Assembly (NCBI RefSeq): GCF_000470655.1
Contig: NC_021921.1
Coordinates: forward strand, 1,054,001-1,118,000
Length of the DNA: 64,000 nt
Reading direction: 5' to 3'
DNA from: Halorhabdus tiamatea SARL4B
GTDB lineage: Archaea > Halobacteriota > Halobacteria > Halobacteriales > Haloarculaceae
Of this stretch, positions 40,248-49,283 are shown in pieces. The notes under the pieces are model-generated. The model did not search any database and was not told the DNA's origin. It was given only the letters and a program-made list of their open reading frames with translations. A program made the translations under genes and the position numbers. The number at the start of each line of letters is the position of its first letter. Position 1 is the first letter of the stretch.

Positions 40248-41282
40248 TCACCCTATATTCTCGATCGGCGCGTGCGTCACCGTATACCCTCCCGTCGTCT
40301 CCGCCACCGACTCGACGGCGTAGAGCCGAAGGGTCCGTTCCTGTTTCGTCCGGACCGGCGTCTCGTAGTGGTCGTTCTCGTAGCCCAGTTCCTCGCCCGA
40401 GTCCTGGCGGTCTGTAACCCACTCGCGGTGGCGTTCGAGGCGGGCGCGGGCGCGCTCGCGGGACCGGTCGGGCAGCCCCTCGAAGCGATCGTCGAAGGCG
40501 GCCCGGAGGTCGGCATCGCGCTCGTAGCCCACGGAGCCCCGGCCGGCGAGTATCGCCGCGAGCGTCGTCGTCCCGGTCCCCCAGAACGGGTCGAGGACGG
40601 TATCGCCGTAGACTGAGAACATCCGGATCAGCCGGAGCGGGACCTCGACGGGAAACGCCCCCGAGCGCTCGCGGAGTCCGGCGTCGAGGTTCTGGGATGT
40701 GCCAGTCATCTCCCAGAGGTCCGAGAACCACCGGTTGCGCTCCTCCCAGAAATAGGCGCTCTCGTAGCGATTTTCGTCACCTGGCGGAAACGACCGCCGC
40801 GAGCCGTTCCGGAAGAGCAAGATCGACTCGTGTTCGAGCGTCGGATAGGCGTTGGGCGGCACCATCCCCGAGCCCATGAACTTCGCGGCGCTGTTTCCGG
40901 GCTTGCGCCAGACGATGTCCGGCAGTGGATCGAACCCGTGCTCGACCATCCGGCTGGTGATCTCACTCGCGTTGGGGTACTGTCGGAAGCGATCGAGCGT
41001 CCGCGTGGCGTCGCCGACGTTGATCGCGGCGATCCCGCCGTCGACGAGGACGCGATCGAGCTGTTGCCACACGGCATCGAGCACGTCGTGCATCGCCTCG
41101 AAGGCACGCTGGCCCTCCTCGGCCGCGAGCGCGTCAGCGATTGCGGGATCGAGCGCAGCGAAGACGTCGTCCCACATCTCGATCATGGGGTAGGGCGGCG
41201 AGGTGACCACGAGGTCGACCGAGTCAGCGGGCAGTTCCAGTTCGCGAGCGTCGCCCGTCACCACGGCGTGGTCAGTCTCCAT
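40248..41282 (-). CDS. DNA methyltransferase, likely orphan N4-cytosine (CTAG) type
   Basis: This 344-residue enzyme has TSPPYPMIEMWDD as the catalytic motif IV (S/T-P-P-Y) near its N-terminus and DPFWGTGTTTLAAILAGR as the SAM-binding motif I near residue 220. This is the beta order of exocyclic amino methyltransferases. The Ser before Pro-Pro favours cytosine-N4 methylation. No restriction gene is adjacent, so it is an orphan. Haloarchaea share a CTAG-specific N4-cytosine methyltransferase (characterised in Haloferax volcanii); length and motif order here suit that enzyme, but identity must be checked. It may regulate replication or repair rather than defence. Confidence 0.78.
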   Translation of the reverse strand: METDHAVVTGDARELELPADSVDLVVTSPPYPMIEMWDDVFAALDPAIADALAAEEGQRAFEAMHDVLDAVWQQLDRVLVDGGIAAINVGDATRTLDRFRQYPNASEITSRMVEHGFDPLPDIVWRKPGNSAAKFMGSGMVPPNAYPTLEHESILLFRNGSRRSFPPGDENRYESAYFWEERNRWFSDLWEMTGTSQNLDAGLRERSGAFPVEVPLRLIRMFSVYGDTVLDPFWGTGTTTLAAILAGRGSVGYERDADLRAAFDDRFEGLPDRSRERARARLERHREWVTDRQDSGEELGYENDHYETPVRTKQERTLRLYAVESVAETTGGYTVTHAPIENIG

Positions 41283-41356
41283 ACCGGCGTGTCGACCCGG
41301 AGCCTAACGTGGGTTGTGATCCGATCAGGCACAGCGGGAGTAAAGACAAAACGGCT

Positions 41357-42253
41357 TCAGCGACGGTCGAGCAGCGACTCGAGTTCGTTGACCTTCGCCG
41401 CCTGCTGTTCGTTGGCGGCGGCGATGTCCTCGATCTCGTCGGCCACCTCCTCGGCCGTCTCGGCGGTCCGGTCGACCATCGAGGCGACTTCTTCGGTGGA
41501 AGCGGCCTGGTCGTCGGTCGCCTCGGCGACCTCCTGGGCCCCCTCGGCGGCCTCGGTGACGGCCTGGTCGATCTTCTGGAGGATGTCGACGGTCTCGCCG
41601 ACCTGATCGATCCCGTCTTCGACCTGCTCGTTGGCGTCGCCGATGCTGTCGACGGTCGACTCGGTCTCGGCCTTGATGTCGGCGACCATCTCCTCGATCT
41701 CGGTGGCGTTCTGCTGGGACTCCTCGGCTAAGCTCTTGACCTCGTCGGCGACGACGGCGAAGCCCTCACCCGCCTCGCCCGCGCGGGCGGCCTCGATCGA
41801 AGCGTTCAATGCGAGCATGTTGGTCTGGTCGGCGATGTCGTTGATGACCTCGACGATCTCGTCTATCTCGTCGATGCGATCGCGCAACTGCTGGACGTCC
41901 TCCGAGACCTCCTCGTTGGCCGTATCGACGCCCTCCATGGCGTCGATGGCGTCGTCGGCGACGTCCCGGCCCTGATCGGCGAGCTGGCTGGCCTGCTGGC
42001 TGACGGCCTTGACCTCGTTGGCGCTCGAAGCGACCTCCTCGACCGTCGCGGAGAGGTTCGAGACCTCGCCGGCGACCTCCTGCATGTTCTCGGATTGCTC
42101 GTTCGCGAGGTCGCTGATCTGTTGAGAACTCCGGGAGACGTTCTCAGAAGTCCGCAGCAGTTCGTCGATCGCGTCGCCGACCTCCGCCCGTGAGACCGAC
42201 TCTCCACCCGCCGCGACAGTCGAATCGAGGTGACTGTCCGATTCTGAAGCCAT
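41357..42253 (-). CDS. soluble chemotaxis transducer (MCP signalling domain)
   Basis: This 298-residue protein consists almost entirely of the methyl-accepting signalling coiled coil. The hairpin tip [47 protein letters not shown] (about residues 135-180) is the highly conserved CheA/CheW contact. No membrane helix or sensory domain is present, so it is a cytoplasmic transducer that probably receives a signal from another protein. The N-terminal 40 residues are short and polar. It stands alone, with no che gene in the window. The methylation helices are rich in Glu and Gln as expected. Confidence 0.88.
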   Translation of the reverse strand: MASESDSHLDSTVAAGGESVSRAEVGDAIDELLRTSENVSRSSQQISDLANEQSENMQEVAGEVSNLSATVEEVASSANEVKAVSQQASQLADQGRDVADDAIDAMEGVDTANEEVSEDVQQLRDRIDEIDEIVEVINDIADQTNMLALNASIEAARAGEAGEGFAVVADEVKSLAEESQQNATEIEEMVADIKAETESTVDSIGDANEQVEDGIDQVGETVDILQKIDQAVTEAAEGAQEVAEATDDQAASTEEVASMVDRTAETAEEVADEIEDIAAANEQQAAKVNELESLLDRR

Positions 42254-42353
42254 ATATCATAGACCCATACAGCTGGCGGATTAAACGTGACCCTTCGGTT
42301 ATCAGGTCTGATAGCCGTCGGTGGGCGAAGAAAACGTCGAACGCCGGTGAGAA

Positions 42354-43331
42354 TCAGGCTGCGGGGATCGACTGCTCGGCCTCGAGGAGTTCGTGATACC
42401 GGTTGCGGATCGTGACCTCGGAGATGTCGGCCACTTCCGAGACGGCGGCCTGGGTGGTCTTCTCGTTGGTGAGCAGCGAGGCGGCGTAGATCGCCGCAGC
42501 GGCGAGGCCGACGGGGCTCTTCCCGGAGTGGACGCCCTCCTCTTTGGCGTTGGCAAGCAGTTCACGCGCGCGACGCTCTGCCTCCTCGCTCAGTTCGAGG
42601 TCCGAGGTGAACCGTGGGACGTAGCTCTCGGGGTCTGCGGGTCGGACTTCCAGACCGAGTTCGCGGACGACGTACCGATACGTCCGGGCGATCTCGTCTT
42701 TCTCGACCCGAGAGACGTCGGTGAGTTCGTCGAGGCTCCGCGGGACGCCGGCCTGGCGGGCGGCGGCGTAGACCGAGGCCGTCGAGACGCCCTCGATCGA
42801 GCGGCCGGGCAGGAGGTCCTCGTCGAGCGCGCGGCGATAGATGACGCTGGCGGTCTCACGAACGTTCTCGGGGAGGCCAAGCGCGCTCGCCATCCGGTCG
42901 ATCTCACCGAGGGCCTGCTTGAGATTGCGTTCCTTGGAGTCACGCGTCCGGAAGCGCTCGTTCCACTTCCGGAGGCGCTGCATCTTCTCGCGCTGGCGGG
43001 AGCCAAGCGAGTTGCCGTAGGCGTCCTTATCGCGCCAGTCGATGTTGGTCGACAGCCCCTTGTCGTGCATCATGTTCGTCGTCGGCGCGCCGACGCGGGA
43101 CTTCTGGTCTTTCTCCTTGGCGTCGAAGGCTCGCCACTCCGGTCCGGGGTCGATCTCGTCTTCCTCGACGACGAGTCCACACTCCGTACAGACGGTCTCA
43201 CCGCGCTCGGTGTCGGAGATGAGGTTGCCACCACACTCCGGGCAGTTGACGTCCTCGGCCTCGGTCTCGGTTTCGTCTTCGTTGACTGTCGTCGACTGGT
43301 CGAGTCGGGTTCTGGTGTTTGTCTCGCTCAT
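42354..43331 (-). CDS. tfb: transcription initiation factor B (TFB)
   Basis: This 325-residue general factor recruits RNA polymerase to TBP-bound promoters. It has a zinc ribbon (CPECGGNLISDTERGETVCTECG, about 28-50) and the B-reader/linker GPEWRAFDAKEKDQKSRVGAPTT. Two cyclin repeats follow (LKQALGEIDRMASALGLPENV onward and FTSDLELSEEAERRARELL onward), with a helix-turn-helix in AAVSEVADISEVTIRNRYHELLEAE for BRE contact. Haloarchaea carry several TFBs. The promoter 75-100 bp upstream has BRE-like arms on both sides of a TATA (43407-43430), unusual and possibly autoregulatory. The ATG at 43331 marks the standard start. Confidence 0.94.
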   Translation of the reverse strand: MSETNTRTRLDQSTTVNEDETETEAEDVNCPECGGNLISDTERGETVCTECGLVVEEDEIDPGPEWRAFDAKEKDQKSRVGAPTTNMMHDKGLSTNIDWRDKDAYGNSLGSRQREKMQRLRKWNERFRTRDSKERNLKQALGEIDRMASALGLPENVRETASVIYRRALDEDLLPGRSIEGVSTASVYAAARQAGVPRSLDELTDVSRVEKDEIARTYRYVVRELGLEVRPADPESYVPRFTSDLELSEEAERRARELLANAKEEGVHSGKSPVGLAAAAIYAASLLTNEKTTQAAVSEVADISEVTIRNRYHELLEAEQSIPAA

Positions 43332-43406
43332 GGGTCTGAAGGCGGGTGCTATCCGGGCACGACGTCGGCAAAAACCCGGAAAGTCGTTCGGTGAACAGGG
43401 GTTAGT

Positions 43407-43430
43407 CCGAAACTTATTAAAGTGTTTCGG
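43407..43430. promoter_or_regulatory. symmetric BRE-TATA-BRE element upstream of tfb
   Basis: CCGAAAC (43407-43413) and GTTTCGG (43424-43430) form a perfect inverted repeat around TTATTAAAGT. On the minus strand this reads as BRE, a TATA-like CTTTAATAA and then the mirrored BRE. Each strand thus carries a promoter-like BRE-TATA. It may drive transcription in both directions or bind TFB itself. Confidence 0.5.
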
Positions 43431-43604
43431 TGGGGTATCGATTCTTGCCGGAGGAGCGGCCGCAGCCGGCGTTTGGGTACTGTTCACACGGCGATTAAAG
43501 TATATGATGGACTGGAAACGAGCGGCGCGGACAGGTGCTGAACGACAGGTTTTTACGCGAACGATCGGAGCAGGTCGCTCGGCACGGGCCAGACGCGTGG
43601 TCGA

Positions 43605-45425
43605 TCAGTCCCGTACGGCGACAGACTCGAGTGAATCCTCGACGTCGGCGCTCTCTTCGACAGCGGTCGTCAGCGAGACGTTGAGCCACGCCATCGAGAC
43701 GGAGCCGCCGGCGATGGTGACGACGTTCTTGACAGCGTGATCGACGATCGCGACGCCGAGGGCGAGTTCCCAGGTCGCCGCGGGGACGATCGCGAGGACG
43801 AGCACCGAGAAGACACCCTCGTAGAGGCCGACGCCGCCGGGCGACAGCGGGAGCACCTTCGCGAGATTCCCCACGCTGACTGCGAAGAAACTCACGACGA
43901 CGAGCGTCACCGGAGCGACGGCAACGTCGAAAGCGGCGAAGACGACGATTGCAGTCACGACGTCGATCGTCCAGATGAGGACGCTCGAAGCGGCGACGCG
44001 GCCGAACGCGGCGGGGCTGGCGGCGACGGTCTGAACGTCACCCGTGAAGTCCTCGACGACGCCCGCGACGTAGCCGGCGTAGGCGTCGTCGCTGAGGGTT
44101 TCGAGGGTGCTTCGAACGAAATTGCGGTCGGAACGCGCCGTCAGGACGATCAGGGCAGTCACGCCGATCGCGGCGAGCCCGACGCCGGCGGCGACCGCCA
44201 CGCCGACCTGCCCGCTCTCGCGACCGCTGGTGACCGCGCCAGTCAGATCGGCGATCCGACCGGGGTCGAAGGCGGCGAAGCCGACGAGGACGACGCCGGC
44301 GAGACCGGCGATCGTCAGCAGGTCGAAGACCCGTTCGACCGCCAGCGAGGCGAACCCGGACGGATAGGGGACGCGACGCCGGGCCTTCATCACGTACGCG
44401 CGAACGCCGTCGCCGAGTCGCGCCGGGAACACGAGATTGCCCGTCTGGCTGATGAAGATCGCGCCGGTCAGAAAGCCGACGTCCGAGTCGTAGCCCAATT
44501 CGGCGAGGATGTCGCGGTAGCGATAGCCACGAAGCGGCCAGGAGGCGAGATAGACGAGGGTCGCGAGGGCGATCAGCGCGGGATCGGCCGCTCGCATCTC
44601 CGCGAGGACGGCGGTGGGATCGAGATAGACGGTCATCAGGGCGAGCGCGAGCAAGATGAGACCGGTCGCGGCGATCATGCTCCGGGTGCGCGTGATCCGT
44701 GGCTGGACGGAGAGTTGCCAGAAGGTTCGGATGACCTGACTCCCCATCCCGAAGACGTCCCGGACGAAGTCGACCTTCGAGTCGCCCTTCGGCGTCCAGG
44801 CGACCGGGAACTCCGCCACGTCGAAGCCGCGACGCTGGGCCCGAACCAGCATCTCGGTGTCCCAGAACCAGTGGTCGTCTTCGACCGTTTCGGCGAGTTC
44901 CTCGAAGGCCTCGCGGGAGAACGCCTTGAATCCGCACTGGTGGTCGGCCAGTTCCGACCGGAGGAGCGTTCGGACGAGGGCGTTGTACCCCCGACTCGGC
45001 ACGCCGCGTTTAGCCGGGCGGTCGGCGTCGCTGTCCGGGAGCATTCGCGAGCCAGTCGCGACGTCGTAGCCCTCCGTGTGGACGCGTTCGATCAGTTCTT
45101 CGAGGTGGGCCATGTCCGTCGCCAGGTCGGTATCGATGTAGACGAGCGTCTCGCCCGCGGCCTGCCGGAAGGCGTCCTCGAGGGCGGCCCCACGGCCCAG
45201 GCGCTCGTCGCTGTGGACGTGCCGGACCCGGTCGTCCTCGCGGGCGAGCCGCGCGGCGATCTCGGGCGTGCGGTCGGCACAGCCGTCCTCGGCGACGATC
45301 ACCTCGAAGGAGCCGTCGGGCAGAAACGCCCCGAGCCGGTCGAGCGTCGCGCTGACGGTCCGCTCGATGGTCTCGGCCTCGTCGTAGGCCGGGAGCACGA
45401 CGCTGACATCGACAGCCCGATTCAT
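43605..45425 (-). CDS. GT2 glycosyltransferase fused to flippase-like membrane domain
   Basis: This 606-residue protein joins two parts. An N-terminal family-2 glycosyltransferase (about 1-230) has VDVSVVLPAYDEAETIERTV, the VIVAEDGCADRTPEI nucleotide site, IDTDLATDMAHLEELI with the DxD, and an SGMW-type DDHWFWDTEML segment. A C-terminal domain of eight or more helices resembles UPF0104/lysylphosphatidylglycerol-flippase-like proteins. It probably transfers a sugar to a lipid carrier at the cytoplasmic face. The membrane part may help move or hold the product. The two-part arrangement is known in archaeal dolichyl-phosphate glycosyltransferases. Specific sugar and acceptor are unknown. Confidence 0.82.
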   Translation of the reverse strand: MNRAVDVSVVLPAYDEAETIERTVSATLDRLGAFLPDGSFEVIVAEDGCADRTPEIAARLAREDDRVRHVHSDERLGRGAALEDAFRQAAGETLVYIDTDLATDMAHLEELIERVHTEGYDVATGSRMLPDSDADRPAKRGVPSRGYNALVRTLLRSELADHQCGFKAFSREAFEELAETVEDDHWFWDTEMLVRAQRRGFDVAEFPVAWTPKGDSKVDFVRDVFGMGSQVIRTFWQLSVQPRITRTRSMIAATGLILLALALMTVYLDPTAVLAEMRAADPALIALATLVYLASWPLRGYRYRDILAELGYDSDVGFLTGAIFISQTGNLVFPARLGDGVRAYVMKARRRVPYPSGFASLAVERVFDLLTIAGLAGVVLVGFAAFDPGRIADLTGAVTSGRESGQVGVAVAAGVGLAAIGVTALIVLTARSDRNFVRSTLETLSDDAYAGYVAGVVEDFTGDVQTVAASPAAFGRVAASSVLIWTIDVVTAIVVFAAFDVAVAPVTLVVVSFFAVSVGNLAKVLPLSPGGVGLYEGVFSVLVLAIVPAATWELALGVAIVDHAVKNVVTIAGGSVSMAWLNVSLTTAVEESADVEDSLESVAVRD

Positions 45426-45611
45426 TGATACATACACGGCCGTGGGCCACCAAGAACCTTCTGTTGCTCGTCGTCGTTCACTTCGCGACGACGGACAGCC
45501 AACTAGTTGTCGGATAGTGACACACCCACTCGCTAAGCGGGAACCAGAACACACAGGTACGACGACGTCCGACCCCGGAGTCGTGAACGAGCGACAGGTG
45601 GTGAAAAGGCG

Positions 45612-46814
45612 ATGAATCCGCTCACGACGATCCGTCGGGAGGCGAGGGCACTCTGGAGCGACGGCCGGGGACCGTCGCTGGGAACCATCGCCGGTACGTG
45701 GGGGCTGTTGCTCGGGGTGCGAATGATCTACCCCGTGCTCCTGCCCATTCTCCGGGAGGACTTCGGCCTCTCGCTTTCGGTCGCCGGGTTGCTGGTGACG
45801 ATTCTCTGGCTCGGCTCCGCACTCGGCCAGCTCCCCAGCGGGATGCTCGCCGACCGGTTCAGCGAGCGAAGCGTGATAGCGGTCGGGACGCTGGTGGCCG
45901 CCGTCGGCGTCTCGGCTGTCGTGATCGCTCCGACGGCTGCCGTGCTGTTCGGGGCGACCGCGCTGGTCGGTCTCGGCCAGTCGCTGTACCCCATCGCCCG
46001 GATCACAATCCTCACTGACCTCTACCCCGACCGCATCGGGAGCGCCCTCGGCGTGACGATGGCGACGGGCGACCTCGGCCAGACGATCTTCCCGCCGCTG
46101 GCCGGCGCTGTCGCCGCCGCCGTCGCCTGGCAGGCCGGCCTCGGCATGATGGTCCCCGGCCTGTTACTCGGCGGAGTCGCGCTCGTGGTCGTCCTCCCCG
46201 GAGAGACGGGATCGACCGGGCCCGGCGACGACTCGGCGAGCAGTTCGCTGCGAGAGGTGTTCAGAGACCTCCGGGAAGGGGACATCCTCTTTTTCGCGTT
46301 CATCCTCTTTCTGTACATCCTGGTCTGGCAGTCGTTCACGAGCTTCTACCCGACGTATCTCACCGAACAGAAGCCACTCTCGGAGACGACTGCCGGGTTG
46401 CTCTTTAGCCTGTTTTTCGCCGTCGGTGTCGTCGTCAAGCCGCTCGCGGGGGCTGCCTACGACCGGATCGGGCCGCGGTGGTCGCTGGTCGCCGTGCTGT
46501 CCGGCCCGGTGATCGGGCTCGCCCTGCTCCCGGTCGTCGACAGCCTCGCAGGGATCGTCGTGATCACGGCCCTCGTGAGCACGATGCTCGGCTCGGGCGC
46601 GATCACGCAATCGTTCCTCTCGGAGGCGTTCTCCGAGGAGGCGCGCGGAACCGGGCTGGGGATCGTCCGGACCACCGCAGCGACGCTGGGGGCGGCCGGT
46701 CCCGTCCTCTTCGGGATGATCGCGGACCGGGGCTTCTTCGACGAGGGGTACTTCCTGCTCGCCGGGCTGATGGCTGTCATCGTCGTCCTTACGTTCCGAT
46801 TCTTCGACGCGTGA
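45612..46814 (+). CDS. MFS transporter
   Basis: This 400-residue permease has about twelve hydrophobic helices with the MFS A-motif-like GMLADRFSERSV and a central acidic linker (GPGDDSASSSLREVFRDLREGD). The later PLAGAAYDRIGPRWSL is the second-half A-motif. Its N-terminus has a cytoplasmic stretch of about 25 residues before the first helix. It shows no obvious substrate-specific motif. Neighbouring glycosyltransferase and radical SAM genes do not reveal a substrate. It is divergent from the glycosyltransferase gene with 186 bp between start codons. A drug-proton or metabolite exporter is most likely. Confidence 0.82.
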   Translation: MNPLTTIRREARALWSDGRGPSLGTIAGTWGLLLGVRMIYPVLLPILREDFGLSLSVAGLLVTILWLGSALGQLPSGMLADRFSERSVIAVGTLVAAVGVSAVVIAPTAAVLFGATALVGLGQSLYPIARITILTDLYPDRIGSALGVTMATGDLGQTIFPPLAGAVAAAVAWQAGLGMMVPGLLLGGVALVVVLPGETGSTGPGDDSASSSLREVFRDLREGDILFFAFILFLYILVWQSFTSFYPTYLTEQKPLSETTAGLLFSLFFAVGVVVKPLAGAAYDRIGPRWSLVAVLSGPVIGLALLPVVDSLAGIVVITALVSTMLGSGAITQSFLSEAFSEEARGTGLGIVRTTAATLGAAGPVLFGMIADRGFFDEGYFLLAGLMAVIVVLTFRFFDA

Positions 46815-46827
46815 CCGCTCGACGAGA

Positions 46828-48585
46828 TCACCCGATCGTGGTGAACGCGTCGAAGTCGACGCCCTCGACGTCCGGCGGCGAATCGTACGGCCGTCCGACG
46901 ATGACGTTCCCTGCCGTCTGAGAGCCGACACCCGGGAGCGCCTCGAGTTCGTCCATCGACGCCGCGTTGAGATCCAGTGGGTAGGGCACGCCAGTCACGG
47001 AACGGTAGCCGTGGTCGGTGATCGCCACGTCGATCGTTGACCCGAGTTCCCGCTCGCCCGGAATCCCCACGAGCAGGGGGTACGTTCCGAGCTGGCGGCC
47101 GAAAGTCTTGCCGTCCTGGTGGTATTCGAGGTGGACGTCCTCGAGAATCGTCCCTGGCGGCGCGACCCGTTTGAGCATCGGGTTGTCGATCGTCTCGCGG
47201 ACCTCGCGTTTGTACTGCTGGAACTGTTTTTTGTGATCGTGGGCGATCTCGGCCCCGGTCGCGTCCATCTCGGTCCCCGGGAACGCCATGACCTGGCGGA
47301 TGTTGACCCGCCGGATCATGAGACCCTCGTCGAGAATCCGCTTTAGGAACCGCTTGTTGTGCTCGAAGGTCTCGCTCGTCTCGCCTTTCAGCCCGTGGAC
47401 GAGATTGATCCCAGGGAGGAGTTTCGGGAGGCCGCGGCCGGCGGTGTCGTCCGTGCTGGGTACAGTTCCCGGCTCCTCGCCGTGCTCGCGGCTATCGCCG
47501 CTCGCTCGTTCGGAACCCGTCGCTTCGCTCCGGGTTCCCGGCCTGAATCCCCCTTCCTCGTTGACGATCCGGACCGCCTCGAGGGCCTCCTCGGCGGTGA
47601 CGTTGAGGTTGTTATCGGTCTGGACCGCCGGATCGGCCGACTCCACGCCGAAGGCGGCGGTGTCGCCGGGCGTGTTGTGCTCGGCGATGATCCGGATGCC
47701 CTCGCGGGCCAACTCCGGCCACTCGACGACCGTGATCGGATTCATGTTGTCGAGGTGTAACGTCTCCAGGTCGGGCGCGACCTCGCGGATCCCGGTGTAG
47801 AGTTCCCGGAGTGCGTCGGGGTTCGGGGCCTCGCCGTCGCCACCGTAGGCGAGGATGTCGGCCTGCCGGCCCAGCCGGAAGTGGGCCACGCCGTGATCGG
47901 CGAGCGCGTCGACTTCGCCGACGACGGCCCCGGGTTCCCGAAACGAGGGGTCGCCATACAGTGGCTCCGTACAGAACGAGCATCGGTAGGCACACCCGCG
48001 GCCGGTCTCGATCTCGGCGATGAGATAGTCGGGATGATTGGGGTGCTGTTCGACGATGAACGCCCCTTCACGGGCCCACCGTGAGGACTCCTCCATCGTG
48101 CGATAGCGGGGATCGAACCCGTCCAGGCCGTTCGTGACGAGGTCGAAGACGGCAGCCTCGACGTCCGCACCGGCCAGAAAGTCGAAGTCCAGATCGTCGC
48201 GTTCTGGTTCGCTCGCGCCCTCGTTCTCGTCGCCGACGCCGAAGCGGACCGGTCCGCCCATCAGACTCGTGCCGTCGGCCGTCCAGGCGATCCGCCGGAC
48301 TTCGTCGGGTTCGGCCGGCGTCCCGCCGACGTAGTTGCCGGGAACGGTCATCCCGCCGACGTAGACGAGGAGGTCGGCGTCCTCGACGTCGCGCCAGCGG
48401 CGATTCTCCGCTCGGAGCCCGTCGATCGTGTGGTAGGTGATCGACTCGTGGGGGACGCCGGCGTCGACCAGCGCGCCAGCGACGTAGCGGGGATAGGTGG
48501 AGATGTACGGTGGCACGCCGAAGTGGGCCGGTTCGTCGACGTAGCCGTCGACGATCGTGACGGTGAGAGCCGCAGGATCGGTCAT
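46828..48585 (-). CDS. radical SAM protein with C-terminal helix-hairpin-helix
   Basis: This 585-residue protein has an N-terminal B12-binding-like domain (about 1-190: TVTIVDGYVDEPAHFGVPPYISTYPRYVAGAL). A radical-SAM barrel (about 190-490) has the cluster motif C-A-Y-R-C-S-F-C in RGCAYRCSFCTEPLYG, and the tail has a helix-hairpin-helix (DLNAASMDELEALPGVGSQTAGNVIVGR). Such tails bind DNA or RNA, so the substrate may be a nucleic acid, but this is inference. An in-frame insertion of about 25 residues rich in Ser, Arg and Glu lies at DNA 47472-47540. It converges with the MFS gene 13 bp away. The reaction is unknown. Confidence 0.85.
   Translation of the reverse strand: MTDPAALTVTIVDGYVDEPAHFGVPPYISTYPRYVAGALVDAGVPHESITYHTIDGLRAENRRWRDVEDADLLVYVGGMTVPGNYVGGTPAEPDEVRRIAWTADGTSLMGGPVRFGVGDENEGASEPERDDLDFDFLAGADVEAAVFDLVTNGLDGFDPRYRTMEESSRWAREGAFIVEQHPNHPDYLIAEIETGRGCAYRCSFCTEPLYGDPSFREPGAVVGEVDALADHGVAHFRLGRQADILAYGGDGEAPNPDALRELYTGIREVAPDLETLHLDNMNPITVVEWPELAREGIRIIAEHNTPGDTAAFGVESADPAVQTDNNLNVTAEEALEAVRIVNEEGGFRPGTRSEATGSERASGDSREHGEEPGTVPSTDDTAGRGLPKLLPGINLVHGLKGETSETFEHNKRFLKRILDEGLMIRRVNIRQVMAFPGTEMDATGAEIAHDHKKQFQQYKREVRETIDNPMLKRVAPPGTILEDVHLEYHQDGKTFGRQLGTYPLLVGIPGERELGSTIDVAITDHGYRSVTGVPYPLDLNAASMDELEALPGVGSQTAGNVIVGRPYDSPPDVEGVDFDAFTTIG
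47472..47540. repeat. GC-rich palindromic insertion inside the radical SAM gene
   Basis: The segment contains GGAACCCG (47512-47519) and CGGGTTCC (47531-47538) around CGCTTCGCT, and a second hairpin around GCGGC-N3-GCCGC near 47488-47501. It shares block order and several blocks of 8-9 bases with the pepF insertion at 24760-24830. It encodes a linker (TRSEATGSERASGDSREHGE) that interrupts the gene in frame. Confidence 0.5.
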
Positions 48586-48749
48586 CGAAGTCGTCTAGCC
48601 GTCCGACGCCTAAAACCGTGTCTCCACGTCCCGCGCGTCGGTTCGGTGCGTCCACGCAGTCAGTTCGTGTCGATCGCCCGAGTCCGCCGAGTTCTGTCGC
48701 CTCGCCGCGGGCACAACGGCTAAGGAGACGCCGACCCAATTGGAGGTAC

Positions 48750-49244
48750 ATGAATCAGCTTCGCGAACTCACCGAGGAAATCGGCGGGACCGTCCTCGAG
48801 AGCGTCGGCCGCGCCGTCGGGAAAGCACAGGAACGGACGCCGCTACCGGTCGACCTCTTAGAGAGTGAGGACGCCTACCTGGCGGTCTTCGACGCCCCGG
48901 ACGCGACAGCCAGTGACGTCCAGGTCCAGTTGTCGGGACGGACAGTCGAGGTCCGACTCGACCGGTTCCGACAGCCGCGCGAGGACTTCGAGATGCGCTT
49001 TCCCGGACGGGGGCTGACCCTCGACGGCCACGTCACGCTCCCGCCGGACGCGGCGATCGACGGCGAAGGCGCGACGGCGACGCTCGCCGAGAACGGGACG
49101 CTCCAGGTTCGAGTTCCCAAGGGCGAAGAGGGAACGGCGGTCGAGGTGACTGACGACGACGGTGAAACGGAAAGTGAGGACAGCGACGCCGAAGACGACG
49201 AGAGTGAATCGGACGAGGTCGACGTAGACGACGAGACGGCCTGA
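48750..49244 (+). CDS. Hsp20/alpha-crystallin-type small chaperone
   Basis: This 164-residue protein contains a beta-sandwich of the alpha-crystallin type (about 45-125: PLPVDLLESEDAYLAVFDAPDATASDVQVQLSGRTVEVRLDRF). The second strand set is FPGRGLTLDGHVTLPPDAAIDGEGATATLAENGTLQVRVPK. It ends in a long acidic tail (over 30 Asp, Glu and Ser), which suits solubility in high salt. A GGAGGT site lies two bases before the ATG at 48750. Members of this haloarchaeal group are sometimes named GvpH, but no gas-vesicle gene is near, so a general heat-shock or aggregation-preventing role is likelier. Confidence 0.83.
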   Translation: MNQLRELTEEIGGTVLESVGRAVGKAQERTPLPVDLLESEDAYLAVFDAPDATASDVQVQLSGRTVEVRLDRFRQPREDFEMRFPGRGLTLDGHVTLPPDAAIDGEGATATLAENGTLQVRVPKGEEGTAVEVTDDDGETESEDSDAEDDESESDEVDVDDETA

Positions 49245-49283
49245 TTTCTCGCGGGTCACGAGCGGGTCGTGCCGACGACGCCG

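Noticed and set aside
43737-45428. Plus-strand frame of 563 residues opposite the glycosyltransferase-flippase gene
   Set aside because: It is highly charged, with repeated Glu/Asp/Arg, and has no helices or motifs, while the minus strand encodes a clear GT2 domain.
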